A stretch of DNA of 64,000 nt from Chloroflexota bacterium (GCA_026707665.1 JAPOWK010000115.1:28597-92596); one strand, 5' to 3'; positions 16,545 to 26,721 are shown, numbered from the stretch's first letter. Made by a program: numbers and translations. Notes: generated by a model not told the origin, from the letters alone.

Positions 16545-17600
16545 ATGAGCACATTGAAGGTGGGTGTCATCGGTGTCGGCGGGATCGCCCGCACGCATAT
16601 GCCGGGCTGGGAAGCCTCGCCCCATGCCGAAGTGGTAGCGGGCGCTGATCTGGTTCCGGAAGCGCTGGAAAGCTGGGGCGCGCAATGGAATGTAAAAAAG
16701 CTGGAGACTGATAGCGCCGCCGTCATCAACGACCCCGATATCGATATCATTGATGTTTGCACGCCCAATATGTATCACGCCCCCTTGTCCATCGCCGCGC
16801 TGGAGGCGGGCAAGCACGTCATCTGCGAGAAGCCGCTGGCGCCGACCCCGGCCGATGTGCAGCGCATGATTGAAGCGCGCGACAAGGCGGGCAAGATGCT
16901 GATGACCGCGCAGCACTTCCGCTTCGCCGGCACGTCCAAGGCGCTAAAGGCGGAGATCGCGGGCGGCGCGCTCGGTGACATTTATCACGCCCGCAGTTGG
17001 ATGCTGCGGCGCTCGGGCATCCCCACGACTCTCGCTTTCTTGTCGCGGCAGCATGCCGGCGGCGGCGCCTGCATCGATATCGGCGTGCACATCCTCGATT
17101 TGACGCTCTGGATGATGGGCAATCCGGAACCGGTCTCGGTCACCGGCGTCGCGCGCCGCGAGATCGCCAGCAATCCGCTGGCATTCGGTCGCTGGCCCCG
17201 GCGCGGGCGCATTCCGGAAGGGATGGATGTCGAAGAAATGGCGATGGCATTCGTCCGCTTTGAAACCGGCGCGACCCTGGTCTTCGAGATTTCCTGGCTG
17301 CTGCATCACGATATCGAAGGCGAAGATATGCAGATGTGGCTCTATGGCACGGGTGGCGGCTCGCACTGGCCAAAATGCGAGATTTACGACACCAATTACG
17401 AGAGCATGCAGCTCTACAATCGCAAGCTGAAGCTGACGCAGAATATCTCTGAGCCGCACGCGCAGGAGTGCGTCGAATTCGCCCAGGCGATCGTGGATGG
17501 CGCGCCGTCGCCGGTGCCGGCCGAGCAATCGCTGCAGGTGATGAAGATCTTGAATGCGATCTACGAGAGCCAGAAGACCGGCGGCGAGGTGATGTTGTAA
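16545..17600 (+). CDS. Gfo/Idh/MocA family oxidoreductase (second copy)
   Basis: This 351-residue paralogue has an intact dinucleotide-binding VGVIGVGGIA motif (residues 6-15), CEKPLAP near 95-101, and GGGACIDIGVHILDLTLWMMG, which holds the conserved acid and histidine. It is longer in the C-terminal domain than the first copy and not closely similar to it, so the two are probably sequential enzymes rather than a recent duplication. GAAGGAG precedes the ATG. It is the last enzyme of the plus-strand amino-sugar unit and is followed by two palindromic repeats. Confidence 0.9.
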   Translation: MSTLKVGVIGVGGIARTHMPGWEASPHAEVVAGADLVPEALESWGAQWNVKKLETDSAAVINDPDIDIIDVCTPNMYHAPLSIAALEAGKHVICEKPLAPTPADVQRMIEARDKAGKMLMTAQHFRFAGTSKALKAEIAGGALGDIYHARSWMLRRSGIPTTLAFLSRQHAGGGACIDIGVHILDLTLWMMGNPEPVSVTGVARREIASNPLAFGRWPRRGRIPEGMDVEEMAMAFVRFETGATLVFEISWLLHHDIEGEDMQMWLYGTGGGSHWPKCEIYDTNYESMQLYNRKLKLTQNISEPHAQECVEFAQAIVDGAPSPVPAEQSLQVMKILNAIYESQKTGGEVML

Positions 17601-17618
17601 TCTCGCTCAATTGGGAAT

Positions 17619-17697
17619 TGTAGGGGCGACTCACCGAGTCGCCCGCCCCCAAAAAACTTTTAATATCGACGGGCGACCCAATGGGTCGCCCCTACAA
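17619..17697. repeat. Pair of palindromic repeats in opposite orientation
   Basis: The first copy (17619-17646) has the flank TGTAGGGG and arms GGGCGACTC/GAGTCGCCC. The second (17669-17697) has arms GGGCGACCC/GGGTCGCCC and ends CCTACA. The outer TGTA and TACA flanks face each other like inverted ends around a short A/T spacer. Confidence 0.85.
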
Positions 17698-17719
17698 GTG
17701 CATCGTTTATTGTTTGTAA

Positions 17720-18172
17720 GTGGCGCGGAAGTATAGCTTGCGACAGATAGCCATTGTCTCGTCGATTATGACCATGTTGTTGGCAATTACCGCTTGCGGC
17801 ACGATGGCGCCGATGCCGTTGTCGGAACCGGAAGCGACGAGAGCGGGCTTGTGGTCCTTGAGATTCAACGGCGATTGCAGCGGGCAGGAAGCTGAAGCGC
17901 TGCTGATCACGCAATTGGATGAAAGTGCGATCGTATTCGGCGAGTTTGAACTGCTGCGCAATGAGGCGGGCGAATATGTGGGCAGCGCCATTTTCATCGC
18001 GCCGATGCCAGTTGACGGGCGCGATATCCCCTATGAGATTCGCTATGTGCTGCGCGCTTCAGACGATGGCGGCTTCCGCGGGACGGAGACGATTATAGAG
18101 GGCGGCGGGCACGGGCTGAGTTGCCCAATCGAGTTGGTGTACCTTGGCGCCGGAGAGATTCAGGGCAAGTAA
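17720..18172 (+). CDS. Small putative lipoprotein, 150 aa
   Basis: A GTG start gives a basic N-region, a hydrophobic stretch and an ITAC lipobox with the lipidation cysteine at residue 26. This points to an exported lipoprotein of about 125 mature residues. I do not recognise the mature domain; two further cysteines (in GDCSG and GLSCP) could form a disulfide. It follows two palindromic repeats after the oxidoreductases and converges on the minus-strand ASRT-like gene. The start is not certain because an internal ATG (17768) would leave too short a signal sequence. Confidence 0.6.
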   Translation: MARKYSLRQIAIVSSIMTMLLAITACGTMAPMPLSEPEATRAGLWSLRFNGDCSGQEAEALLITQLDESAIVFGEFELLRNEAGEYVGSAIFIAPMPVDGRDIPYEIRYVLRASDDGGFRGTETIIEGGGHGLSCPIELVYLGAGEIQGK

Positions 18173-18219
18173 TGTGAAGATATGTCGCTGTCTTGAGAAA
18201 ATCGAAAAAAAGGAAGCAA

Positions 18220-18268
18220 TGTAGGGGCGACTGACCCGCAGTGTCTACGCGCGGCTGTGAGTCACCCT
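18220..18268. repeat. Palindromic repeat with nested GTGTCTACGC insert
   Basis: The flank GTAGGGGCGACT is followed by GACCCGCAGTGTCTACGCGCGGCTGT and then a degenerate right arm GAGTCACC. The insert is the reverse complement of the one at 15455-15468 and lies between the arms in the same relative place. Confidence 0.7.
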
Positions 18269-18284
18269 CTTATACCGCATACAC

Positions 18285-18665
18285 CTATTCCACCGGGTAG
18301 GCGATCGTCGTAATCAAGCTCTCGATTTTGCCCCCGCTAGCGTACATGCGCGAGTACTGCACCGATATCGGCACATCGCTGCGCACGCGGACGCCGTAAG
18401 GCACATCAAAGGGAATCTGGTAGCCGCCGAGTTGTTCCGGTTTATCGAGGCGGACGTGCGGGCAGCGCTTGGCCGGCACCGTAATGGCGATGCCCTCGAC
18501 CGCTTCACGATCTTCGAAGTAAAAGTCGAAGATGACGTTGGCGTCATCGGGCGTGACGTTGAGGATGCAGATGGATTCGTGATTTTTATTGACCGGGTCG
18601 TCATCGGCTGGCGCCGCCAGGTAAGCGTCCGGGATCAGCCAGGTCAAAGCACCGTTGGTGGGCAT
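18285..18665 (-). CDS. ASRT-family (sensory rhodopsin transducer-like) protein
   Basis: The 126-residue protein matches the Anabaena sensory rhodopsin transducer family: WLIPDAYL at the start, HESICILN, FDFYFEDREAV, then VPAKRCPHVR and a DVPISVQYSR strand before LITTIAYP at the end. The family forms beta-sandwich tetramers and has been proposed to be a broad small-molecule, probably carbohydrate, binding superfamily. No rhodopsin gene is present. Here it is the last gene of the deoxy-sugar operon, 42 bp after the class II aldolase, so a sugar-binding or enzyme-accessory role is more likely than light signalling. Confidence 0.85.
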   Translation of the reverse strand: MPTNGALTWLIPDAYLAAPADDDPVNKNHESICILNVTPDDANVIFDFYFEDREAVEGIAITVPAKRCPHVRLDKPEQLGGYQIPFDVPYGVRVRSDVPISVQYSRMYASGGKIESLITTIAYPVE

Positions 18666-18707
18666 AAGGATTGCTCCCGCTGTCTGGATTTGATATCGAG
18701 GCGTATT

Positions 18708-19571
18708 CTAGCTGCTGGTATCGTCTTCGACAAACAGGTTGCGGCGGTAAATTTCATCGGGCCGGCGGTAGAGATGCCAGACCTCGGCTTCGGGCAGGTA
18801 AGTCGGTTTACCGGTCAGCAAGGCGCCGAGGTGGATGCGCGCCGCTTTGACTGCCATCGCTGTGATGTTCAGGATTTCCGCCGGACTGTCGCCGAGGGCG
18901 ATCATGCCGTGGTTCTCCAGCAGAATCAGCTTGGGCGCCTCGCCCTGCGCCGCCATGAATTCACGCACGCGCTGCCGCATAAGGATCGCCAGCGGCAAGC
19001 CGGGATCGGCATAAGGCACCAGCGCCGATTTCGGACCGCAGAGCACGACCTCATCAGGGAAGCGGCGCTTCAAGGCGAAGTCGGCGGCGAATTCGCTGCA
19101 CATGATCTGATTGATGACGGTGGGGTGGGTGTGCCCGATGAACTTGACGCCGCAGTCGTTGAGCAGCATGGCGTGGAAGCTGACTTCGATGGATGGGCTG
19201 ATCGCCAACCCCCCCTCGGTCCCCCCCGACGCATCGGGTCGCGTAGGGTCGCGTAGACACTGACCCGCCGACACTGACCTACGGGGGATGACTGCTGACT
19301 GGGCGCGCGTAGACACAGCGCCGTCCGTGATTCGCTTCTGCTCGGTCAGCGTTTGCGGCGGATCGTCCAGCATGGCCAGCATGGGCTCGAAGCGCACGGC
19401 GACAAAGCCGCTCTCGCTGATGTGATGCATCTGATGCCCGCTGGCTTTGACATAGAAGCTCGCGTCATCAATGCGCAAGGAGGTGTTGCCCTCGCCGATG
19501 ATGACATAATCCCGCGCCGGCTCGCCGAGGGCGCGCGTCATGGTGACGAGGTCGGAGAGATTGTAGGTCAT
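18708..19571 (-). CDS. Class II aldolase (RhaD/FucA type) with repeat-derived insertion
   Basis: This zinc-dependent aldolase would cleave L-rhamnulose- or L-fuculose-1-phosphate to dihydroxyacetone phosphate and L-lactaldehyde. Zinc ligands His147 and His149 (HTHP) and His221 (ENHG) are visible, with the catalytic glutamate probably Glu129 in PSIEVSFH. The protein is 287 residues. Residues about 83-125 are foreign: they are low-complexity and Pro/Arg/Ser/Gly-rich, and are encoded by repeat DNA (19197-19325) containing two GCGTAGACAC motifs. The insertion keeps the frame and sits in the loop just before the catalytic glutamate helix. The enzyme may remain active or be impaired. It lies after the binding protein in the same operon. 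Confidence 0.82.
   Translation of the reverse strand: MTYNLSDLVTMTRALGEPARDYVIIGEGNTSLRIDDASFYVKASGHQMHHISESGFVAVRFEPMLAMLDDPPQTLTEQKRITDGAVSTRAQSAVIPRRSVSAGQCLRDPTRPDASGGTEGGLAISPSIEVSFHAMLLNDCGVKFIGHTHPTVINQIMCSEFAADFALKRRFPDEVVLCGPKSALVPYADPGLPLAILMRQRVREFMAAQGEAPKLILLENHGMIALGDSPAEILNITAMAVKAARIHLGALLTGKPTYLPEAEVWHLYRRPDEIYRRNLFVEDDTSS
19197..19325. repeat. Repeat element inserted in frame within the aldolase gene
   Basis: About 129 bp made of palindrome fragments (CGACGCATCGGGTCG) and two copies of CGCGTAGACAC near 19250 and 19308, plus CCGCCGACACTG as seen at 28.14 kb. The same motifs are otherwise confined to intergenic repeats in this window. Confidence 0.75.
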
Positions 19572-19582
19572 TAGAATCTTGG

Positions 19583-19678
19583 TTCGCTCGCGCTAGCGAA
19601 CATGTAGGGGTCAGCCATTGGCTGACCCGTTCTACATTGTATTGGTCCGGCAAGGGCGACCCACCGGGTCGCCCGTAC
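19583..19678. repeat. Hairpin and two palindromic repeats
   Basis: TTCGCT/AGCGAA hairpin at 19583-19600. A variant palindrome at 19603-19630 has arms GGGTCAGCC/GGCTGACCC. A third at 19653-19678 has arms GGGCGACCC/GGGTCGCCC ending CGTACAC. They fill the gap between the binding protein and the aldolase. Confidence 0.8.
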
Positions 19679-19699
19679 ACAGGTATGCCGGGGCTGGGA

Positions 19700-20836
19700 C
19701 TAGAAGTCGAAGTCGTCGATGTTATCCATGTTGTAGACGAATGGGGGACCAAGCAAGACTTCGCTGCCATTGACGACCATCAGCTCGCCGAGCTTGCCCG
19801 CCATGACCGAGCTGTCGCCCGGGTTGAACTCGCCATCAACAACGGCGCGCAAGACGTAAAGCGCGGCGTAACCGAGATCAACCGGGTTCCAGAGGATGAC
19901 ATCGCGGACGCAGCCAGTGCTGACGTAGGGTTTCATGGCGTTGGGCAGCGCCAAGCCTACCACCGCGACATCCTCACAGACATCGGCCTGATTGACGGCG
20001 TCGGCGCTGGCCGGTGTGGCGACCGAAGTCAAGCCGATGATGCCATCCAGGTCCTCGCCGTACTTGTTAATCAGGGTCTGCGCCTGCTGGAAGCTCAAAC
20101 CGGCGTCTTCTTGCGCTTCGAGGGTTTCCAGCCAGTCCAGATCGGGGAAGCACTCGGTGGCGTAAGCCCACATCTCGGAGACCCAGCGCGCCTGATTCGG
20201 CGTGGTGAAAGTCGAGGTGACGATGCCGAAGGAGGCGTCCTCGCCCTTTTGGTCGACCAGGCTGTCGATCAGCGCCTTGCCGATGCCATTGAACTCGGCC
20301 TGGTTGACGAACCACTGGCGGGCGTCGGGCTCGGAATTGGCATCGTAGCCAACTACGTAGATGCCGGCTTCCAGCGCCTTGCGCAGTACCGGCGCGATCG
20401 CGACCGGGTCGTTGGCGGCGAAGAGGATGCCGTCAACGCCTTGGGTGATGTAGCTGTCGATGACCTGAATCTGGTCGTCGATATTGGCGTCGGTCGGTCC
20501 ATCAGTGGAGACGGAGACGTTGCCCAGCTCTTCCGCGGCGAGCTGTTGCCCCAGGGTGGTGGCGCCGAAGTAGCCGATGCCGATCAGCTTGGGCACGTCC
20601 ACGACGACGATATCCATGCCAGCCATGCTATCACCCATGGCCACCATGCCGCCGTCGTATTCCGGCATGTCCATGTCTTCTTCCATGTCGTCGTCCATCA
20701 TCTCCGCGCCCATACATTCGAGCGGATTGACGTCGAGCTCGTCTGAACCGTCCCAGCGGTCTTGCGCGCTGAGCGGCATGCTGACCAGCGCCAGGAAAAG
20801 CGCCAGAATCAAGGTGATTGCGAGTGTCTTCTTCAT
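19700..20836 (-). CDS. rhaS: Rhamnose/AI-2-type ABC sugar-binding protein
   Basis: This 378-residue secreted protein is of the Peripla_BP_4 class, closest by context to RhaS of rhamnose importers. It has a Sec signal ending at about residue 24 (LSA before QD), a linker, and then the two-lobed domain starting near residue 75 (GIGYFGATTLGQQLAAE). The motif DGILFAANDPVAIAP and the closing GLTSVATPASADAV segment are typical. A striking segment at residues 42-74 has 10 Met and 11 Asp/Glu in 33 positions, not expected for this family. It follows two permeases and precedes the aldolase on the same strand. Confidence 0.87.
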   Translation of the reverse strand: MKKTLAITLILALFLALVSMPLSAQDRWDGSDELDVNPLECMGAEMMDDDMEEDMDMPEYDGGMVAMGDSMAGMDIVVVDVPKLIGIGYFGATTLGQQLAAEELGNVSVSTDGPTDANIDDQIQVIDSYITQGVDGILFAANDPVAIAPVLRKALEAGIYVVGYDANSEPDARQWFVNQAEFNGIGKALIDSLVDQKGEDASFGIVTSTFTTPNQARWVSEMWAYATECFPDLDWLETLEAQEDAGLSFQQAQTLINKYGEDLDGIIGLTSVATPASADAVNQADVCEDVAVVGLALPNAMKPYVSTGCVRDVILWNPVDLGYAALYVLRAVVDGEFNPGDSSVMAGKLGELMVVNGSEVLLGPPFVYNMDNIDDFDF

Positions 20837-20931
20837 GATTTTGACTCCATACAGCTAAATGGATAAACGAGATTGCGCGACTTGCTGGATAATCGTGTCA
20901 ATGGATCTCCTTTCGCTTTGGATTTCAACCT

Positions 20932-20975
20932 CATCCCCGGACCTCTCCCGAAGCATCAGGGAGGGGGAGATACAG
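20932..20975. repeat. CCTCATCCCC/GGGAGGGGGAG-type repeat
   Basis: A C-rich arm CCTCATCCCCGGACCTCTCCC and a G-rich arm GGGAGGGGGAG flank a short loop. This is a diverged copy of a second repeat family, seen more clearly at 32.76-32.81 kb and interrupted at 28.88 kb. It lies between the rha-type permease and binding-protein genes. Confidence 0.6.
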
Positions 20976-20996
20976 AGGAAGTTGCCATTCACGCTG

Positions 20997-21998
20997 TCAA
21001 CTCTCATCTCGCTTTCGCTGGATAAAGTTGTTCACCAGTATAGCAAAGATGAGCACACTGCCGATGACCACGATGGTCGCGTCGCTGGTGACGCCGGTCA
21101 AAACCAGACCGTTCTTCAATAGCTGAATCAGTACGACGCCGATGATGGTGCCCGGGATGGAGCCGGTGCCGCCGAAGATGCTCGTCCCGCCCAGCACGAC
21201 GGCGGCGATGACATCCAACTCGATGCCGGTGCCCATATCCGAGCGGGTGGTGCTAACGCGTGAAACGAAGATATAGCCGGCAACCGCAGACATGAAGCCG
21301 GAGAAAGTATAGATAAAGAGCAGATGGCGGTTAACGGTCAGTCCGCTGAAACGGGCGCCGGTTTCGTTGTTGCCGATGGCGTAAAGGGCGCGCCCCAACC
21401 GCGTTCGCGCCAGCACGATGGCGAAGATGACCACCGCGATGATCAAGAGCCATAGCTGCGTCGGGATGCCGAGCAGCTCGCCTTGCCCCAGCTGGAAGAA
21501 CCACTCGGGATAGCCGCGGGCCGAACGCGCCTGGCTGATGCCCTCGGCCAAACCGCGGTAGAGCGCCAGTGTCGCCAGCGTCATGATCAGTGGCGGCACG
21601 CCCACGCGCACGATGAAAAGCCCGTTGACGAAGCCGGCGACCGTGCCGCTGATGATGCCGGTGATGATCGCCAGTTCCAGCGGGAAGCCGAGCTCCTGCC
21701 AGGTCCAGCCGAGCACGATGGCGGTCAAACCCAGGATCGAGCCGACCGAGAGGTCGATGCCGCCGGTGATGATGATATAGGTCATCGGGATGGCGATCAG
21801 GCCGACCTCAGCCATGAAGCGCCCTTGCTGCAAAAGGTTGTCGACAGTGAGGAATTTGTCCGTGCGCGTTGCCAGGAAGAGCACCGAGGCAAGCATGATA
21901 ATGAAGAGCACGCCTTCCTGGCTGATGAGCAGGTGGCGTAGCTTTTCGCTGACGGTTGGATTGCGCGGTTTGGACTTCTCTGCTTGCAAAACCAGCAA
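20997..21998 (-). CDS. Sugar ABC transporter permease (BPD_transp_2), RhaQ-like
   Basis: This is a 333-residue inner-membrane protein of the RbsC/RhaPQ permease class. Eight to ten hydrophobic helices are visible. The family motif GGIDLSVGSILGL is near residues 78-90, and the cytoplasmic signature segment NETGARFSGL near 205-215. GGTSIFGGTGSIPGTIIG follows late in the protein. It starts 4 bp after the other permease stops, so the two are co-translated and probably form a heterodimeric channel for a deoxy-sugar. Confidence 0.92.
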   Translation of the reverse strand: MLVLQAEKSKPRNPTVSEKLRHLLISQEGVLFIIMLASVLFLATRTDKFLTVDNLLQQGRFMAEVGLIAIPMTYIIITGGIDLSVGSILGLTAIVLGWTWQELGFPLELAIITGIISGTVAGFVNGLFIVRVGVPPLIMTLATLALYRGLAEGISQARSARGYPEWFFQLGQGELLGIPTQLWLLIIAVVIFAIVLARTRLGRALYAIGNNETGARFSGLTVNRHLLFIYTFSGFMSAVAGYIFVSRVSTTRSDMGTGIELDVIAAVVLGGTSIFGGTGSIPGTIIGVVLIQLLKNGLVLTGVTSDATIVVIGSVLIFAILVNNFIQRKRDES

Positions 21999-22002
21999 CC
22001 TC

Positions 22003-23396
22003 CTACAACCGCTGTCGCCGGCGCCGAATCAAATCGGCCAGCACCGTCACCAGGATCAGCAGACCCTGCACCGTCTTCAACCAGAAAGGCGAGACATTGA
22101 TGAAGATCATCGCCGAGCGAATGAAGTTGAGCAGCAGCGTCGCCAGCGTCGAACCGATAGCGGTGCCGGTGCCGCCCAAGATGCTGACGCCACCGACAAC
22201 CGAAGCCGTGATAATGGATAGCTCCAGCGCTGGCGGCGGCGTCACCTGAATGATCTGGAACTGCGTTGAATACATCACGCTGGCGACGCCCACGAAGACG
22301 CCATTGAGCGTGAAGACGGTCATCAGCAGTCGGCGCCGCGACAAGCCGGAGAGCCGCGCCGCTTCCGCATTGCCGCCCAAGGCATAAAAGGCGCGCCCGG
22401 TCGCGCTGTATCGCATCCACAGCACGACGACAATCGTTAAGACGACCATGATGATGATGGGCATGGGAATGCCCAGGGGACGCATCTGCGACAGGTGATA
22501 ATCGGCCGGCATATCGGTGACGCGCTCGCCGGCAGTCCAGATGATGAGGACGCCCTTGATGATGCTCAGCATGCCGAGGGTGACCACGATCGAGGGTACG
22601 CGCAGGTAAGCGACGAGGAAACCGATGAAGGCGCCAATGCCCGCGCCGACGAAGAGCGGAATCAGCCAGGCGAGCGGCGACGGGACGCCGGCGACCACGA
22701 GTCGCCCGCTGATGACCGCCAGCAAGCCAATGAGCGAGCCGACCGAGATATCGATATTGCCGGTGACGATCACCATGGTCATGCCCAGCGCGGCGACGGC
22801 GATATAGGCGTTGCCCTGCAGAATATCGGAGATGTTTCGCTCTTGCAGGAAGCGCGGGTTGGCGATGCCCACCAGAAAGATCAGCAGCAGCAGACCGAAG
22901 AGGATGACGCTCTCCTGATTGCCGAAGAGTTTGGTGATGCGGTAGCGCTCTTCGGGGACGGGGCGCGGGATCAGGATCTGCAGAACGCAAAGCAAGCCGG
23001 CGACCAGCATGATCCAAAAGGCAATGTCCATTTGACTGATGAAGGTCGCTTCATCGGCGGCGTAATCCCGGAAGAAGTTGATGTAATAAACGATGACGAG
23101 CAGACCGGCGACGCTCATCAGCAGGGAGATGGCGCGGCTGGCGGCGGGCGCCATCACATTCCAAATGCCAAGCAAGAGAATGCCCAGCGAAGCCAGCGGG
23201 ATCACTTCCAGCCCGGTCTTGAACAAGCCCAATTCGTTGGCTTTCTTGCTCTCGGTCAGTACGGCGACGGTGGAGGGACCGCGCTCCGGCTGGACGACGA
23301 AGGGCAGTAGGAAATAGGCGCCGATGATGATGAGCGCCAAGATGATGCCGATGAAATGCAGCGGGCGGCGCGGGACGGGCGCGTTTTTCGCTTTAT

Positions 23397-23400
<4 letters not shown>
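22003..23400 (-). CDS. Sugar ABC transporter permease with extra N-terminal helices, RhaP-like
   Basis: At 465 residues this is about 130 longer than a usual RbsC/RhaP permease. The core (about 160-460) carries GNIDISVGSLIGL, ALGGNAEAARLSGL and GGVSILGGTGTAIGS. The N-terminal part adds roughly four predicted transmembrane helices at about 16-36, 62-82, 88-110 and 125-145, with a short outside loop after the first. This extension is unlike the standard family and its role is unknown; it may house an accessory or assembly domain. The start overlaps the ATPase stop by 4 nt (ATGA). Confidence 0.88.
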
Positions 23401-24932
<1,532 letters not shown>

Positions 24933-25029
24933 TCGAGCGTCCGGTATCCTGTCATCGGCTATCTGTCAATTTGGTACAGGCGAATCCAATTTAGTAATGC
25001 GAAAACTGATCAGAAATTTGTGAGAAAAG

Positions 25030-25057
25030 TGGGCGAGCCACCGGCTCGCCCGTACAA
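25030..25057. repeat. Palindromic repeat, GAGCC/GGCTC stem type
   Basis: Perfect arms GGGCGAGCC and GGCTCGCCC around ACC, with flank CGTACA. It lies between the kinase and ATPase genes. This stem variant keeps pairing while differing from the GACCC type. Confidence 0.85.
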
Positions 25058-25125
25058 CGATTGCTAGATTTTTGCAGTTTATCTTTTAAGGCAGCCATTA
25101 TCATTACTTGCTAGGAATCACTTAG

Positions 25126-26556
25126 TTATTCCAAAAGTGCGCGGAAACGCTCGTAATGCTCATCCCAGGCGGCTGCGTTCTGCGGCTCGAAGCGGACGAG
25201 ATCAGGCGCGCCGCTCAGCATGGCGCGGGCTTCGGCGACGCTCCCTAATTCGCCGATGGCGATCAGCTGGGCGATGGCGTTGCCGGTCGCAGTCGCTTCC
25301 GCCGGTCCGGCGATGACCGGGCGCCCGATGGCATTGGCTGTCATCTGGTTGAGCAGGGCGTTCTGCGAGCCGCCGCCGATGATATGCAGCAGGTCCACTT
25401 CGCGCCCGGATACCGCCGTCAACTGCTCCAGCACGTAGCGATACTTGTAAGCCAGGCTGACGTAGACGGTCGCCATCACTTCGGCGTCGTTTTCCGGCGC
25501 CGGCTGCCCCGTTCGCCCGCAATAGTCGATGACGCGCGCAGGCATGTCCCCGGGCGGGAGGAAAAGCGGGTCGTCAGGTTCAATGAAAGCTTGGAAGGGC
25601 GCGGCCGCCTGCACCATCGCCGTCAATTGGGCGAAGCTGTAATCGTTACCGGCCGCCTTCCAAGTCGCTCGGCACTGATCGACTACCCAAAGCCCCATGA
25701 TATTTTTCAGCAAGCGCCAGGTCCCATCATAGCCGCCCTCGTTGGTGACATTGGCTTCGTAGGCGGCATCGCTGATGATGGGCTCGTCCAGCTCCAGCCC
25801 GAGCAGGCTCCAGGTGCCGCTGCTCAAATAGGCGGCTTTTTCCGATGAGCTGGGCATGGCGACCACGGCGCTGCCGGTGTCGTGGCAGGCGGGCAGGATC
25901 ACATCCATGCCTTGGTAGGCGCCAATCTTCGTGCCCGGCGGCACTATCGGCGTCAGTATGTCAGACGGGATGCCGACCGCGGCCAACAATTCGCGATCCC
26001 AATCGGCGAGCGCCGGGTTGTAAAGCTGCATCGTGGTGGCTTCGGTGAATTCGCAGGTGGCAGAGCCGGTCAGCCAATAGTTGAAAAGATCGGCGATCGT
26101 CAGCATGGAAGCGGCGTGATCAAGCAATGGGCTGCCATCGCGGATGCTAGCCGCCAGTTGATAAAGGGCGTTGAGCGGCATGAACTGAATGCCGGTTCGC
26201 GCGAAGACTTCGCGGCGCGGCATGCGCTCGAAGACCCAGTCCATAGCGCCATTCGTGCGTGGATCGCGGTAGTGATAGGGGTTGGCCAGCAACTGGCCCG
26301 CGCTATCGAGCAAGGCGTAATCGACGCCCCAGCAGTCGAGACCGATGGAAGCGGCCTCGCTTACGGCGGCGATGCCGGCGGTGATTTCATGCCAGAGGCG
26401 CAGCACATCCCAATGCAGATTGTTCGGCGTCTGCACCGGGATATTGGGAAAGCGGTGGATCTCATGCAGATTGAGCTGGGCGCCATCAAAGGCGATATCC
26501 ATCACGCGACCGGATGTCGCGCCGAGATCAATGGCGATGACATGTGCCGCGCTCAC
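25126..26556 (-). CDS. rhaB: Rhamnulokinase-type FGGY carbohydrate kinase
   Basis: This 476-residue FGGY kinase phosphorylates an L-ketose, most likely L-rhamnulose. The ATP-binding start IDLGATSGRVM (about residues 9-19) is the RhaB form of the motif. DCWGVDYALLD, CHDTGSAV, YLSSGTWSLLGLELD and WRLLKNIMGLW are likewise RhaB-like, and the second FGGY domain contains IIGGGSQNALLNQ. The start is GTG. Surrounding genes (FucU mutarotase, class II aldolase, RhaSPQT-like transporter) give a consistent deoxy-sugar pathway, although an isomerase is found only at 54.5 kb. L-fuculokinase activity cannot be excluded. Confidence 0.88.
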   Translation of the reverse strand: MSAAHVIAIDLGATSGRVMDIAFDGAQLNLHEIHRFPNIPVQTPNNLHWDVLRLWHEITAGIAAVSEAASIGLDCWGVDYALLDSAGQLLANPYHYRDPRTNGAMDWVFERMPRREVFARTGIQFMPLNALYQLAASIRDGSPLLDHAASMLTIADLFNYWLTGSATCEFTEATTMQLYNPALADWDRELLAAVGIPSDILTPIVPPGTKIGAYQGMDVILPACHDTGSAVVAMPSSSEKAAYLSSGTWSLLGLELDEPIISDAAYEANVTNEGGYDGTWRLLKNIMGLWVVDQCRATWKAAGNDYSFAQLTAMVQAAAPFQAFIEPDDPLFLPPGDMPARVIDYCGRTGQPAPENDAEVMATVYVSLAYKYRYVLEQLTAVSGREVDLLHIIGGGSQNALLNQMTANAIGRPVIAGPAEATATGNAIAQLIAIGELGSVAEARAMLSGAPDLVRFEPQNAAAWDEHYERFRALLE

Positions 26557-26721
26557 AGCCGGCCCCGCGGTCGATTCGTAATGTCGTGTGAAGATTTACA
26601 TCGGGATTCAGACTTCATAGGTATTCAATTGGCACTCTGCAATCGCTAATGACGGCGAAAGAATTTCTGCAATTATAGACGCATCCGCGCCTTTTGTCAT
26701 ATTGGAGGAATGAGGCAGGCG

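Noticed and set aside
18285..18665. Light-sensing signalling role for the ASRT-like protein
   Set aside because: No rhodopsin gene in the window and the neighbours are sugar catabolic genes.
21797..23017. Long 406-codon open frame on the minus strand over the two rha-type permeases
   Set aside because: It is a shadow frame: Arg/His/Ala/Pro-rich, spanning the junction of two well-supported permease genes in another frame.
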